NCBI RefSeq assembly: GCF_000426385.1 | Contig: NZ_AUFG01000011.1 | Location: 1-64,000, forward strand | Length of the DNA: 64,000 nucleotides | Source of the DNA: Arsenicicoccus bolidensis DSM 15745 | GTDB taxonomy: Bacteria > Actinomycetota > Actinomycetes > Actinomycetales > Dermatophilaceae | Direction: 5' to 3' | Shown: positions 16,077-25,753 of the stretch, one piece after another | Numbering within the stretch: the stretch's first letter is position 1 | How the letters are laid out: the number at the start of each line of letters is the position of its first letter | The notes under the pieces: generated by a model | The model's input: the letters and a program-made list of their open reading frames with translations, nothing else | What the model was told of the DNA's origin: nothing | Database searches by the model: none | Translations under genes and position numbers: made by a program

Positions 16077-17306
16077 ATGAACGTCATCAGCACCGCTCAG
16101 ATGAAGTCCCTGCTCGAGCGCGCCCCCGAGAACCCCCGGGTCGTCGCCACCGGCAACCACGTGCCGCCCTGGGCGCTGCTCGAGGTCGTCGACGAGGCCC
16201 TGCCGACCTACCGCCTCAACATGCTCAACGCGCCGGCGGGCATCTCCACCCGCGAGGGCGTCCAGCACGAGTCCTGCTTCGTCGGGGTGGGGATGCGCAA
16301 GCTGCCGACCCTGCACTACACACCGACGCGACTGTCCTTGGTGCCCATGCTGTTCCGCACGACCCTGGCGCCGGACATCGTCGCCGTGCACGTGAGCGCC
16401 CCCATCGGTGGCAAGGTCTCGCTCGGCGTCGAGGTCAACGTCATGGTGGCCGCGATCGAGGCGGTCAAGGAGCGTGGCGGCATCCTGGTCGCCCAGATCA
16501 ACAAGCACATGCCCTACACCTACGGCGACGGCGAGTTCCCCGTCGAGATCTTCGACGCCTTCATCGAGGCCGACGCGTCGATCGCCGCGGTCCAGGCGCA
16601 GGCCAAGCCCGACGACGCGACCGCCCTCATCGGCGAGCTCGTGTCCGGGCGCGTCGGCAACGGCGCCACCCTCCAGCTCGGCATCGGCGCGGTGCCCGAC
16701 GCGACGCTCCCGGGCCTCGCCCGCCGGCACAACCTCGGCATCTGGACCGAGATGTTCTCTGACGGCGTGCTGCTGCTCGACCGCGTGGGGGCGCTGGACG
16801 AGATGCGGCCCATCGTCGCGTCGTTCGCGTTCGGCAGCGAGGCGCTCTACCAGTGGTGCCACCTCAACAACCGGATCATCATGCGCCGCACCGAGATCAC
16901 CAACGACCCGGGACAGATCGCCAAGCAGCCGCAGATGACCTCGATCAACACGGCGCTGCAGGTCGACCTGCTCTCGCAGGCCAACGCCTCGCGCATCAAG
17001 GCGCGCATCCACTCCGGCTTCGGCGGGCAGACGGACTTCATCGTGGGGGCGCTGCACTCCAAGGGCGGCCAGGCCATGATGGCGCTCCGCTCCTGGCACC
17101 CCAAGGCCGACGTGTCGACGATCGTGCCCATGCTGACCGAGCCGACCACGTCCTTCCAGCACTCCGCGGTGATCACCGAGCAGGGCGTCGCGGAGGTCTT
17201 CGGCCACCCGGAGAAGGTCCAGGCCCGCAACATCATCGAGCAGGCCGCGCACCCGCAGGTCCGCGACTCCCTGTGGGAGGCGGCCCACGGCCTGGGCCTC
17301 GCCTGA
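16077..17306 (+). CDS. Acetyl-CoA hydrolase / CoA-transferase family protein
   Basis: 409 residues of the acetyl-CoA hydrolase/transferase family (Cat1 / 4-hydroxybutyrate CoA-transferase type), which moves CoA between acetate or succinate and other acids, or hydrolyses acetyl-CoA. Diagnostic segments are LQLGIGAVPDA (CoA binding), GIWTEMFSDG with the likely catalytic Glu, SGFGGQTDFIVGA, and AVITEQGVAEVFG near the end. Full length for the family. The start at ATG 16077 gives the normal N terminus; no clear ribosome-binding site is present. It is divergent from the glcD-like gene with 62 bp between, so the two promoters are close together. A large imperfect hairpin follows the gene. Confidence 0.9.
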   Translation: MNVISTAQMKSLLERAPENPRVVATGNHVPPWALLEVVDEALPTYRLNMLNAPAGISTREGVQHESCFVGVGMRKLPTLHYTPTRLSLVPMLFRTTLAPDIVAVHVSAPIGGKVSLGVEVNVMVAAIEAVKERGGILVAQINKHMPYTYGDGEFPVEIFDAFIEADASIAAVQAQAKPDDATALIGELVSGRVGNGATLQLGIGAVPDATLPGLARRHNLGIWTEMFSDGVLLLDRVGALDEMRPIVASFAFGSEALYQWCHLNNRIIMRRTEITNDPGQIAKQPQMTSINTALQVDLLSQANASRIKARIHSGFGGQTDFIVGALHSKGGQAMMALRSWHPKADVSTIVPMLTEPTTSFQHSAVITEQGVAEVFGHPEKVQARNIIEQAAHPQVRDSLWEAAHGLGLA

Positions 17307-17434
17307 CCGGTCCTCGCCAGACCTGGCAGCTGCGCCCGGTCCTGGAGGTCCTGGCCACCAAGGTCGGCGCGGACGGGGCCACCGCCTACCCCCTGCGCCC
17401 CGACTGGCGTCCTTGAGCCGTATGCCGTCCCCGC

Positions 17435-17519
17435 GTGCGGGCGGACTCGCACGCACAACCAGACGAAGGCCCAGGACGCCACGCAGCTGCTGGGCGTTGT
17501 GCAGGTGAGTCCGCCGCAC
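17435..17519. terminator. Large imperfect stem-loop between convergent genes
   Basis: Left arm 17435-17459 and right arm 17496-17519 pair with a few bulges and mismatches; the loop contains a second stem, GCCCAG (17469-17474) with CTGGGC (17490-17495). It lies between the acetyl-CoA hydrolase gene and the convergent DUF222-HNH gene (17545), so a bidirectional terminator is likely. The rest of 17307-17544 shows no supported gene. Confidence 0.6.
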
Positions 17520-17544
17520 CCTGACGCCACGCGTCGGGCGTTGC

Positions 17545-19356
17545 TCAGAACGGCGGGTGGAGAGGCGGTGGCTGTCGTCGGTGCGGCGGTGGCGTGAGCT
17601 CCAGCCGCCGTGCCCACTCCGGCCACGCGAGGTCTGCACGCACCGAGAGGGTCGTCTCGGTGGTGGGCCCCACCGGTTCGGGAGCTTCCGCCTCGTCCGG
17701 CCCGTGTCGCCCGAGGCGGGCCAGCACCTCTGGCGCCGCGAGGCGTCTCACGTGACGGGCGAGGAGGTCCTCGGCGGGCGACAGGTCCGGCGGGCGGGGG
17801 ACGGTCGGACCACCCGCACCGGGTGGAGGTGGTGGGACGGGTGAAGCTGATGGGACGGGCGAAGCTGATGGAACGGGTGAGGCCGATGGGCCGGGTGACG
17901 CGGATGGGCCGGGTGACGCGGATGGGCCGGGTGACGCGGATGGGCCGGGTGGGTCGTGGTGCAGCCAGGGCGAGGTGGTGATGGTCTGGCCCAGCCGGCT
18001 GACGAAGGTCACCTCGGCGTCGTCGCCCACGGCGTGCGACCAACGGCGTCGGGTCTTGCGCTGGTGGTGGGCCTTGCAGAGCGGGACGAGGTTGTCCGCG
18101 CAGGTCGACCCGCCCTGCTTGCCATAGGGGATCACGTGGTCGAGCTCGCACCGCGTCGCCGCCTGCTCGCACCCCGGGGCCCGGCAGGTGACGTCCCGGG
18201 CCAGCACGTCGTCCCGCATGCCCGCCGGGATGCGGTAGCCGCTGGCGGTCCGGTCCACCACGATGCCCGTCACCGGGTCGTGGACCAGCCGGTGCCAGAC
18301 GGCCCCTGGGCGCAGGGCGATGTCCCGCGCGACCGAGGCGGGCAGCACACCGACACCGGGGATCTCGGCCGGCTCGTCCCGCAGCCCGAGCAGGGGCAGC
18401 AGCCCGACGTGGACGATGACGGTGGCCGCGACGGGTTCGCCCGTCAGCAGAGGTGATTCGTCCCACCCGCGGGTCAGCAGGTGGAGGGCGACGTCGGCCC
18501 GCAGCTGGTCGAGGGTGCGCTCGTCGCCGGCCCGCTTGGCGCGTCGGGCCAGGGTGTCGATCCGCTCGTGCGCCGCCACGACCTGGTCAGCGGGGCCGCT
18601 GATCCCCAGGTGGCCGACCCCGCGCTCGTCGAGGCTCGCGCGGACGCCGCGGTCCGCGAGGCGGGCGGCGCGCGCCTCCTCCGCGTCCGGCAGGGCGTCG
18701 ACCTCGCGGGCCACCGCCGACCGCAGCCGCCGGCGGAACAGCGCGTGACCGACCACGGCGTCGGCGCTGCGATCGCACGCGTGCCGGCGGGCCTTGGGGC
18801 GCAGGACGTCGTCCACCACGCGCTCGGCGGCCTCGTCGGGGAGGCCGCTCGAGCGCACCTCGTCCACCACCGCCGTCGCCCGCTGCAGCGTCGCCGTCCC
18901 CGTGCGCATCGCCGTCAGCAGCCGCTCGCGCACCGCCGGGGGAGCGGTGACCACCCGTGCGCGGCGCTGGACCTCGTGGACGCCCAGCCCCGTCGCGGCC
19001 ACGATCTCGTCGCCCGCCAGGACGCGCGCGTCCTCCAGGATCCGCGCCCGGGTGGACCGGCGCCCGAGGGACTGCTGCTCGACCTCGAGCTCGTCGGCGA
19101 TCGCCGTGACGAGGCCTTCGTGGGCCACGAGGCTCTCGGCGCAGAGCAGCCCCACCGCGCGCTCCGCGGTGACCAGGCGTGCCAGCGTCGCTCGGGCGGG
19201 GGTGTCGGCGGCGAGAGCTGCCACCCCGGAACGGGCCTGCGCGACGGCATACGCCTCGGAGACGGTCGCGAGGAGGTCCTCGATCGCGGCGGTCACGGCG
19301 GGCGTGCGCCAGAGCTCCTCCAGATCGATCCGCCACCACCTCTGGTCACACGCCAC
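17545..19356 (-). CDS. DUF222 and HNH endonuclease domain protein
   Basis: 603 residues. The first two thirds are the DUF222 (13E12-type) helical domain with the Arg/Ala-rich pattern typical of actinobacteria. An HNH nuclease domain follows (about residues 385-440): TCRAPGCEQAATRCELDHVIPYGKQGG in two parts, then NLVPLCKAHHQRKT, with the two Cys pairs and the His residues of a zinc-HNH fold. A Pro-Ser-Ala repeat linker comes next, then a unique 90-residue tail ending in PPPLHPPF. DUF222-HNH genes are multicopy in many actinobacteria and may be selfish or defence-related; function is unproven. The start is GTG 19356. No neighbouring partner gene is visible. Confidence 0.88.
   Translation of the reverse strand: MACDQRWWRIDLEELWRTPAVTAAIEDLLATVSEAYAVAQARSGVAALAADTPARATLARLVTAERAVGLLCAESLVAHEGLVTAIADELEVEQQSLGRRSTRARILEDARVLAGDEIVAATGLGVHEVQRRARVVTAPPAVRERLLTAMRTGTATLQRATAVVDEVRSSGLPDEAAERVVDDVLRPKARRHACDRSADAVVGHALFRRRLRSAVAREVDALPDAEEARAARLADRGVRASLDERGVGHLGISGPADQVVAAHERIDTLARRAKRAGDERTLDQLRADVALHLLTRGWDESPLLTGEPVAATVIVHVGLLPLLGLRDEPAEIPGVGVLPASVARDIALRPGAVWHRLVHDPVTGIVVDRTASGYRIPAGMRDDVLARDVTCRAPGCEQAATRCELDHVIPYGKQGGSTCADNLVPLCKAHHQRKTRRRWSHAVGDDAEVTFVSRLGQTITTSPWLHHDPPGPSASPGPSASPGPSASPGPSASPVPSASPVPSASPVPPPPPGAGGPTVPRPPDLSPAEDLLARHVRRLAAPEVLARLGRHGPDEAEAPEPVGPTTETTLSVRADLAWPEWARRLELTPPPHRRQPPPLHPPF
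17834..17952 (-). repeat. 18-bp coding tandem repeats (PGPSAS linker)
   Basis: About seven copies of an 18-bp unit. Three are nearly exact (GATGGGCCGGGTGACGCG on the plus strand, about 17884-17950) and four are diverged. They encode PGPSAS/PVPSAS hexapeptides in the DUF222-HNH protein. The period is a multiple of three, so length changes keep the frame. There are no unique spacers, so it is not a CRISPR array. Confidence 0.85.
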
Positions 19357-19475
19357 GTCCTCGTCGACGAGCCAATTCTATTGCCGCGCAACACGATCCG
19401 ATAGATGCAGCCGGGTGACAGTATTCGCACACAGTAGCGAAAAGTATGGATTCGAGGTGTGTCTGCGGTCTCCGA

Positions 19476-19481
19476 TAGACT
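19476..19481 (+). promoter_or_regulatory. Likely -10 element for the ileS T-box transcript
   Basis: TAGACT lies at the start of the 391-bp non-coding region before ileS, about 10 bp upstream of the first conserved T-box sequence. A -35 element is not clear. Bases 19357-19475 are unusually AT-rich for this window and probably hold promoters for both ileS and the divergent DUF222-HNH gene. Confidence 0.45.
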
Positions 19482-19489
19482 GGTCCCAC

Positions 19490-19700
19490 AGACGTCTGAG
19501 CCGCTATCACCGGCGAGTCTCCGGAAGAACGACGCCCCGCCACCAGCAGAGCGCCTACTAGACCCGGACGGGCGGGCCCGTCACAGCCTTCGACCAGAGC
19601 GGTCGGCCGCGTTCGTCATACGAGCCCGTATGACGAGATCCCGCGACCGGCAAGCGAGGTGGCACCGCGGGAGCGCCGCACGGCGCGATCGTCCTCGTGA
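19490..19700 (+). promoter_or_regulatory. T-box riboswitch of ileS (short Stem I, actinobacterial type)
   Basis: The leader reads an uncharged tRNA-Ile. A short Stem I carries CTATCACCGG with a candidate specifier ATC at 19506-19508, closed by the CCGG pair 19510-19513 / 19521-19524. Stem II is GACGGG/CCCGTC at 19567-19572 / 19577-19582. Stem III is a perfect 10-bp hairpin (19613-19622 / 19627-19636). The conserved T-box GAGGTGGCACCGCGG lies at 19656-19670, followed by CGTCCTCGT. No Rho-independent terminator lies between it and the ileS ribosome-binding site (AGGGAG, 19734-19739). Control is therefore probably translational, as known for actinobacterial ileS leaders. The 5' and 3' limits are approximate. 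Confidence 0.85.
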
Positions 19701-19747
19701 TCAGCACCGTCCAGATCACCGTGACTCGTCCCCAGGGAGCCCCACCC

Positions 19748-22700
19748 ATGACCTATCCCCAGGTCTCCACCGATCCGCAGCTGCCCGCCGCGCCGTCCGG
19801 CGTGGTCTCGAGCCCGCGCTTCCCGGAGATCGAGGAGCGCATCCTGCGCTACTGGGACCAGGACGGCACCTTCCAGGCGTCCGTGGCCAACCGCCCGGTG
19901 GGCGAGGACGGCGCCAACGAGTTCGTCTTCTACGACGGGCCACCGTTCGCCAACGGCCTGCCGCACTACGGCCACCTGCTGACGGGCTACGTCAAGGACA
20001 TCGTCCCGCGCTACCAGACGATGCGCGGCCGGCACGTCGAGCGGCGCTTCGGCTGGGACACGCACGGCCTGCCCGCCGAGCTCGAGGCCATGCGCCAGCT
20101 CGGCATCAAGACCAAGGAAGAGATCGTCGAGCTCGGCATCGACGCGTTCAACGCCAAGTGCCGCGAGTCTGTGCTCACCTTCACCGACGAGTGGCAGGAC
20201 TACGTCACCCGCCAGGCCCGCTGGGTCGACTTCGACAACGACTACAAGACGCTCAACCCGGAGTACATGGAGAGCGTCATCTGGGCGTTCAAGACGCTCT
20301 TCGACAAGGGGCTCGTCTACGAGGGCTTCCGCGTCCTGCCCTACTGCTGGAACGACCAGACCCCGCTGTCCAACCACGAGCTGCGCATGGACGACGACGT
20401 CTACCAGGTGCGCCAGGACCCGGCCGTGACGGTGGGCCTGCGGATCGAGGGCGACGGCCCGGACGACGACCTCGACGGGGCGCTCGCGGTCGTCTGGACC
20501 ACCACGCCGTGGACCCTGCCGTCCAACCTCGCGATCATGGTCGGCGGCGACATCGACTACGTCGTGGTCGAGTCGGACGTGCCGACCGGGCGCAGCGAGC
20601 GCTACGTCTTCGCCGAGGCCCGGCTGGCGTCATACGCCCGGGAGCTGACCGGCGACCCCAAGGGAGACGTCGCGTCGCTGGTCGTCAAGCGGCTCAAGGG
20701 GTCCGAGCTCGCCGGGCACCGCTATCAGCCGCCGTTCTCCTACTACCTCGGGCACGACAACGCCTTCCGCATCGTCGAGGCGGAGTTCGTCACGACCACC
20801 GACGGCTCGGGGCTCGTGCACACCGCCGGCGCGTTCGGCGAGGACGACAAGGTCGTCACCGACCGCGAGGGCATCGAGGCCGTCATGCCCGTCGGCCCCG
20901 ACGGCCAGTTCACCCACCCCGTCGTCGACTACGCCGGGATGCTCGTCTTCGACGCCAACCCGCACGTCATCGACCACCTCAAGGCCGCGACGCGCGGCGA
21001 GGGCGAGACCGGCTCGGTCACCGAGGGCACCGTCCTCGTGCGCCGCGAGACCTACGACCACTCCTACCCGCACTGCTGGCGCTGCCGGCAGCCCCTGATC
21101 TACAAGGGCGTGTCGAGCTGGTTCGTCGAGGTCACGAAGTTCAAGGACCGCATGCTCGAGCTCAACGAGCAGATCTCGTGGACCCCCGAGCACATCAAGC
21201 ACGGTCAGTTCGGCAAGTGGCTGGAGAACGCCCGCGACTGGTCGATCACGCGTAACCGCTTCTGGGGCAGCCCCGTTCCCGTGTGGCGCTCCGACAACCC
21301 GGAGTACCCGCGCATCGACGTCTACGGGTCCTTCGAGGAGATCGAGCGCGACTTCGGGCGCGTCCCGCGCAACCACGAGGGCGACCCCGACCTGCACCGT
21401 CCCTTCGTGGACGAGCTGACCCGGCCCAACCCCGACGACCCCACGGGCCGCAGCACGATGCGCCGGGTCGAGGACGTCCTCGACGTGTGGTTCGACTCCG
21501 GGTCGATGAGCTTCGCCCAGGTGCACTATCCCTTCGAGAACGCCGAGTGGTTCGAGCACCACTTCCCGGGCGACTTCATCGTCGAGTACATCGGTCAGAC
21601 CCGCGGCTGGTTCTACACGCTGCACGTACTGGCGACGGCGCTGTTCGACCGACCGGCGTTCTCCTCCTGCGTGTCCCACGGCATCGTGCTCGGCTCCGAC
21701 GGCGCCAAGATGAGCAAGTCGCTGCGCAACTACCCCGACGTGTCGGAGGTGTTCGACCGGGACGGCGCCGACGCGATGCGCTGGTTCCTGATGTCCAGCC
21801 CGATCCTGCGCGGCGGCAACCTCATCGTCACCGAGAAGGGCATCCGCGACGGGGTCCGCCAGGTCCTCATCCCGCTGTGGAACACGTGGTACTTCTTCAC
21901 GCTCTACGCCAACGCCTTCGACGGCGGGCGCGGCTACGAGGCGCGCTGGTCCACCGGCTCCACGGACCTGCTCGACCGCTACCTGCTGGCCAAGCTGCGG
22001 GAGTTCGTGGAGGCGATGCAACAGCAGATGGACGCGTATGACGTCGCGTCCGCCTGCGAGACCATGCGCGGCTTCCTGGACGTGCTGACGAACTGGTACG
22101 TCCGCCGCTCGCGGGAGCGCTTCTGGGACACCGGCGGGGCCGACCGCGAGGCGACCACGCAGGCGTTCGACACGCTCTACACCTGCCTCGAGGTCGTCAC
22201 CCGCACCTGCGCGCCGCTGCTGCCGCTGGTCACCGAGGAGATCTGGCGCGGCCTCACCGGCGGCCGCTCGGTGCACCTGGCCGACTGGCCGGACGCCACG
22301 CAGCTGCCGAGCGACCACGAGCTGGTCGCGCGCATGGACCGCGCCCGGGACATCTGCTCGGTGGCGTCCTCGCTGCGCAAGGCCCAGAACCTCCGCGTCC
22401 GCCTGCCCCTCGCCGACCTCACCGTGGTCACCGAGGACGCCGCCGGTCTCGCCGCCTTCGCCGACATCGTCAAGGACGAGGTCAACGTCCGCGCGGTCAC
22501 GCTGCGGGACGTGGGTGAGGTCAGCGAGGAGGACTTCGGCATCTCGCAGCGCCTCACCGTCAACGCGCGCGCGGCCGGTCCCCGGCTCGGCAAGGACGTG
22601 CAGCGCGCCATCAAGGGCTCGAAGTCCGGCGACTGGTCGGTCGTCGCCGACGGCGTCGTCACCGCCGGTGGGCTCGCGCTGCACGACGGCGAGTTCACGC

Positions 22701-23077
22701 TCGAGACGGTCAGCGCCGGCGACGGCCCGGACCACCACGCGACGGCCATGCTGCCCGGCGGCGGCTTCGTGGTCCTCGACACCGAGGTCACCCCCGAGCT
22801 CGCCCGCGAGGGCGTGGCCCGCGACCTCGTCCGCGCCGTCCAGCAGGCCCGTCGCGACGCCGGCTTCGAGGTGTCCGACCGGATCTCGTTGACGGTCACC
22901 GGCGCCCAGGAGGTCTACGACGCGACGGTCCACCACCAGGACCTGCTCGTCGAGGAGACCCTGGCCAGCCAGTTCGGCTCCGCGCCCAACCTGCTCGCGA
23001 TCGACGGTGACGGCGTCACCGAGGTCGAGGTCGGCGACGGCTACCACGCACGCATCCTGGTGAAGAGGCTCTCGTGA
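19748..23077 (+). CDS. ileS: Isoleucyl-tRNA synthetase
   Basis: 1109-residue class I synthetase. HIGH motif as [18 protein letters not shown] as [21 protein letters not shown], the editing domain with TTPWTLPSN, and the W-rich [11 protein letters not shown] of the anticodon-binding domain. The [10 protein letters not shown] form and absence of a C-terminal zinc-finger region match the type 2 (eukaryote-like) IleRS often found in actinobacteria; this type is typically less sensitive to mupirocin (family knowledge). ATG 19748 was chosen over GTG 19697 because it has a ribosome-binding site and begins at the conserved N terminus. It is controlled by the T-box upstream. Its stop overlaps the folC start by 4 bp. 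Confidence 0.97.
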   Translation: MTYPQVSTDPQLPAAPSGVVSSPRFPEIEERILRYWDQDGTFQASVANRPVGEDGANEFVFYDGPPFANGLPHYGHLLTGYVKDIVPRYQTMRGRHVERRFGWDTHGLPAELEAMRQLGIKTKEEIVELGIDAFNAKCRESVLTFTDEWQDYVTRQARWVDFDNDYKTLNPEYMESVIWAFKTLFDKGLVYEGFRVLPYCWNDQTPLSNHELRMDDDVYQVRQDPAVTVGLRIEGDGPDDDLDGALAVVWTTTPWTLPSNLAIMVGGDIDYVVVESDVPTGRSERYVFAEARLASYARELTGDPKGDVASLVVKRLKGSELAGHRYQPPFSYYLGHDNAFRIVEAEFVTTTDGSGLVHTAGAFGEDDKVVTDREGIEAVMPVGPDGQFTHPVVDYAGMLVFDANPHVIDHLKAATRGEGETGSVTEGTVLVRRETYDHSYPHCWRCRQPLIYKGVSSWFVEVTKFKDRMLELNEQISWTPEHIKHGQFGKWLENARDWSITRNRFWGSPVPVWRSDNPEYPRIDVYGSFEEIERDFGRVPRNHEGDPDLHRPFVDELTRPNPDDPTGRSTMRRVEDVLDVWFDSGSMSFAQVHYPFENAEWFEHHFPGDFIVEYIGQTRGWFYTLHVLATALFDRPAFSSCVSHGIVLGSDGAKMSKSLRNYPDVSEVFDRDGADAMRWFLMSSPILRGGNLIVTEKGIRDGVRQVLIPLWNTWYFFTLYANAFDGGRGYEARWSTGSTDLLDRYLLAKLREFVEAMQQQMDAYDVASACETMRGFLDVLTNWYVRRSRERFWDTGGADREATTQAFDTLYTCLEVVTRTCAPLLPLVTEEIWRGLTGGRSVHLADWPDATQLPSDHELVARMDRARDICSVASSLRKAQNLRVRLPLADLTVVTEDAAGLAAFADIVKDEVNVRAVTLRDVGEVSEEDFGISQRLTVNARAAGPRLGKDVQRAIKGSKSGDWSVVADGVVTAGGLALHDGEFTLETVSAGDGPDHHATAMLPGGGFVVLDTEVTPELAREGVARDLVRAVQQARRDAGFEVSDRISLTVTGAQEVYDATVHHQDLLVEETLASQFGSAPNLLAIDGDGVTEVEVGDGYHARILVKRLS

Positions 23078-24612
23078 ACAACCACCGCCATGACGATCAC
23101 GACGACGCCGAGGGGATGGACGGCCACGACGCCGTCGACCTCTCGGGCAACGAGGACCTCAACGAGCTGATGGGTCTGGACCCGCTGGGCCCGGGCGAGC
23201 GCGCCGTGGCCCGCAGCGGTCGCCCCGACGCCGCGCAGCGCGACGCCGCCGAGCGGCTCGCGACGGCCAAGCGGATGCGCGAGATCGAGCGGGACATCCT
23301 CGGGCGCATCCCCGAGAACGACGTCACCCCCTCGCTCGACCGCATCCAGGCGGTCATGGAGCTGCTCGGCGACCCGCAGCGGACGTTCCCGGTGATCCAC
23401 CTGACGGGCACCAACGGCAAGACGAGCACCACCCGGCTGATCGAGACGCTGCTGACCGAGCACGGCCTGACGACAGGGCGATTCACGTCGCCGCACCTGC
23501 ACGACATACGGGAGCGGATCGCCATCGGCGGTCAGCCGATCAGCCCGGAGCGCTTCGTCGCGGCCTACGACGACGTCCTGCCGTTCGTCGAGATGGTCGA
23601 CGGGCGCAGCGTCGCCGAGGGCGGCCGGCCCATGGGCTACTTCGAGGTCATCGTGGCCGTCGCGTATGCCGCCTTCGCCGACGCACCCGTGGATGTCGCG
23701 GTCGTCGAGGTGGGGCTCGGCGGCAGCTGGGACGCCACCAACGTCGCCGACGGTCAGGTCAGCGTCATCACCCCGATCGGCATCGACCACCAGAAGTTCC
23801 TCGGCGACACCCTGGAGGACATCGCCTCCGAGAAGTCCGGGATCATCAAGGCGGGCGCCATCACCATCAGCGCCGAGCAGGAGCCCGAGGTCGTCGAGGT
23901 CCTGGTCGAGCGGGCCGAGCAGGTCGGCGCCCAGATCGCCTGGGCCGGGCAGGAGCTCGAGGTCGTCGCTCGCGACCAGGCGGTCGGGGGCCAGCTCCTC
24001 ACGATCAAGGGGCTGGCGGGGGAGTACCCCGACATCCTCCTTCCCCTCTACGGCGAGCACATGGCGGGCAACGCCGCGCTGGCGGTGGCGGCGGTCGAGG
24101 CCTTCATCGGTGGGGGCGAGCAGGCGCTGGACCCCGAGGTCGTCCGCGCGGCCTTCGCCCGGGCCAGCTCGCCCGGGCGCCTGGAGATCGTGCGTCGCAG
24201 CCCCACCGTCATCGTGGACGCCGCGCACAACCCCCAGGGGGCCCGGTCGTTGCGCCTCGCGCTCAGCGACTCGTTCGCCTTCACCCGCCTCGTCGGGGTC
24301 CTCGCGATCCTCGAGGACAAGGACGTGCTCGGCATCCTCGAGGAGCTGGAGCCGGCCTTCGACGAGGTCGTCGTCACGCGCTCGACGTCACCACGGGCCC
24401 TCTCGCCGAGGGCCCTCGGACGGCTGGCCCGCGAGATCTTCGGCGACGACCGGGTCACGGTCGTCGAGTCCCTGCCGGACGCGCTCGAGCAGGCCGCGGC
24501 GCTCGCCGAGGCCGACGCCATGGCCGGCGGAGCCGGAGCCGGGGTCGTGGTCACCGGCTCGGTGACCACTGCCGCCGAGACCCGCATGCTCCTGGGGGTG
24601 ACGAGCGCATGA
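23074..24612 (+). CDS. folC: Folylpolyglutamate synthase / dihydrofolate synthase
   Basis: 512-residue Mur-ligase-family enzyme that adds glutamate to (dihydro)folate. ATP-binding P-loop [16 protein letters not shown] near residue 110, folate-loop [48 protein letters not shown], and the C-terminal [14 protein letters not shown]. The first 60 residues form a His/Asp-rich, Arg-rich extension ([19 protein letters not shown]) not needed for catalysis. GTG 23074 overlaps the ileS stop by 4 bp, so translation is probably coupled and the gene may share T-box control. Confidence 0.96.
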   Translation: MNNHRHDDHDDAEGMDGHDAVDLSGNEDLNELMGLDPLGPGERAVARSGRPDAAQRDAAERLATAKRMREIERDILGRIPENDVTPSLDRIQAVMELLGDPQRTFPVIHLTGTNGKTSTTRLIETLLTEHGLTTGRFTSPHLHDIRERIAIGGQPISPERFVAAYDDVLPFVEMVDGRSVAEGGRPMGYFEVIVAVAYAAFADAPVDVAVVEVGLGGSWDATNVADGQVSVITPIGIDHQKFLGDTLEDIASEKSGIIKAGAITISAEQEPEVVEVLVERAEQVGAQIAWAGQELEVVARDQAVGGQLLTIKGLAGEYPDILLPLYGEHMAGNAALAVAAVEAFIGGGEQALDPEVVRAAFARASSPGRLEIVRRSPTVIVDAAHNPQGARSLRLALSDSFAFTRLVGVLAILEDKDVLGILEELEPAFDEVVVTRSTSPRALSPRALGRLAREIFGDDRVTVVESLPDALEQAAALAEADAMAGGAGAGVVVTGSVTTAAETRMLLGVTSA

Positions 24613-25022
24613 AGGGTCTGATGCTCCACGGCGTCCCGCGTGCCCTCACCCGACGTCTGCTCTCCGCGGTCATCGCGTCCGAGTCGGTCGTCGTCTTCTT
24701 CGGCGCGCTGGTCGCGATGTCGCTGGACCGCGCCGAGGGAGGATCGGGCACGACCTGGCTGGTCGCCGGCTCGATCCTGGCGGTGCTGTGCATCGTCGAC
24801 GCCGGGATGCTGCGTCGCCCCTGGGGCGTGACCCTCGGCTGGTTCCTGCACCTGGCCACGCTCGTGTCGGCGCTCGTGGTCCCGATGATGTTCTGGGTGT
24901 TCGTGATCTTCTGCGGCCTGTGGGTCGTCGCCCTGGTGCAGGGCCGCAAGATCGACGACCTCGCGGACGAGGCACGTCTCCGGCACGACGCCGAGCGCAG
25001 CACCGGCACCTCCGCCACCTGA
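24609..25022 (+). CDS. DUF4233 family membrane protein
   Basis: 137 residues with four hydrophobic segments and a short charged C-terminal tail (KIDDLADEARLRHDAERS). Size, topology and position between folC and ndk match the DUF4233 family, a conserved actinobacterial neighbour of folC with no known function. ATG 24609 overlaps the folC stop by 4 bp. It is the last gene of the ileS-folC operon; a hairpin at 25206-25253 follows. Confidence 0.85.
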   Translation: MKGLMLHGVPRALTRRLLSAVIASESVVVFFGALVAMSLDRAEGGSGTTWLVAGSILAVLCIVDAGMLRRPWGVTLGWFLHLATLVSALVVPMMFWVFVIFCGLWVVALVQGRKIDDLADEARLRHDAERSTGTSAT

Positions 25023-25113
25023 GCCCGTCCGCACGCGTTCGCGGCGATCTCCCGCGTGCATGGCGGGTTCTGGCGCGCGTGGGTGCCCCCAGCCTGTGTG
25101 GCGTGCTGCAGCG

Positions 25114-25210
25114 CGCCACCGACGCCGGACGCCGCCACCGACGCCGGATGCCGCCACCGACGCCGGACGCCGCCACCGAGCGCAGATCGCCGCCACCGAT
25201 CGCAGATCGA
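25114..25210. repeat. 19-bp tandem repeats downstream of the DUF4233 gene
   Basis: The unit CGCCACCGACGCCGGACGC starts at 25114, 25133 and 25152 nearly exactly, then diverges in copies starting at 25171 and 25191. The array is non-coding and runs straight into the hairpin at 25206. There are no spacers, so it is not a CRISPR array. Confidence 0.8.
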
Positions 25211-25253
25211 CCGGCCTTCGTCACACCCGCCTGGGGGACGAAGGCCGGTCGAT
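25206..25253 (+). terminator. Hairpin terminator after the ileS-folC-DUF4233 operon
   Basis: Arms 25206-25222 and 25237-25253 are perfectly complementary over 17 bp with a 14-nt loop. The right half belongs to the same repeat family as 13932-14029 (CGAAGGCCGGTCGATGCC is shared). It lies about 50 bp before ndk. Confidence 0.75.
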
Positions 25254-25296
25254 GCCTCGGCCGCCGGCGGGGCGGACGGCGGGCTCGGGCGGTCGA

Positions 25297-25302
25297 TAGG
25301 GT
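25297..25302 (+). promoter_or_regulatory. -10 hexamer TAGGGT for leaderless ndk
   Basis: TAGGGT ends 6 nt before ATG 25309. The GTG at 25303 directly abuts the hexamer and could not be transcribed from it, which supports ATG 25309 as the ndk start. Confidence 0.6.
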
Positions 25303-25308
25303 GTGGCC

Positions 25309-25746
25309 ATGACTGAGACCACCACCGAGCGCACCCTCGTCCTCGTCAAGCCGGACGGGTTCGAGCGCGGACTCACCGGCGAGGTGCTGCGCCGCATCGA
25401 GGCCAAGGGCTACACGCTGGCCCAGCTGCAGATCCTCACGCCCGACCGCGAGCGCCTGGCGCAGCACTACGCCGAGCACGAGGGCAAGCCGTTCTACGAG
25501 CCGCTGCTGGAGTTCATGTCCTCCGGCTCCGTCACCGCTGCCGTCGTCGAGGGCGACCGCTGCATCGAGGGCTTCCGGTCGCTGGCCGGCGCCACCGACC
25601 CGACCAAGGCCGCGCCTGGCACGATCCGCGGCGACCTCGGCCGCGACTGGGGCCCGGGCGTGCAGAAGAACATCGTCCACGGCTCGGACTCCGCGGAGTC
25701 CGCCGAGCGCGAGATCGGCATCTGGTTCGGGGGCCAGGGCGCCTGA
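25309..25746 (+). CDS. ndk: Nucleoside diphosphate kinase
   Basis: 145 residues, full length. It transfers the terminal phosphate of ATP to other nucleoside diphosphates through a phosphohistidine. [15 protein letters not shown] at the N terminus, [10 protein letters not shown], the phosphate-binding [17 protein letters not shown], and the active-site His in NIVHGSDS followed by [13 protein letters not shown] 25309 is preferred to the in-frame GTG 25303 (see the -10 hexamer). It converges with the MarR gene, whose stop is only 7 bp away with no hairpin between. Confidence 0.97.
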   Translation: MTETTTERTLVLVKPDGFERGLTGEVLRRIEAKGYTLAQLQILTPDRERLAQHYAEHEGKPFYEPLLEFMSSGSVTAAVVEGDRCIEGFRSLAGATDPTKAAPGTIRGDLGRDWGPGVQKNIVHGSDSAESAEREIGIWFGGQGA

Positions 25747-25753
25747 GCGCGCT

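Noticed and set aside
17307-17416. Short peptide-like stretch ending RPDWRP after the acetyl-CoA hydrolase gene
   Set aside because: Open only as the tail of a shadow frame; no start codon with a ribosome-binding site and no family recognised.
17834-17952. CRISPR-like regular repeats
   Set aside because: Contiguous 18-bp coding repeats without spacers.
20630-23047. 805-residue open frame antisense to ileS
   Set aside because: Shadow of the ileS frame; no recognisable domain, start site or ribosome-binding site.
25114-25210. CRISPR array or minisatellite gene
   Set aside because: 19-bp units are directly adjacent with no spacers and degrade along the array; no cas genes nearby.
25303-25308. 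Upstream GTG start for ndk
   Set aside because: It abuts the TAGGGT hexamer and adds only two residues before the conserved start; ATG 25309 fits better.
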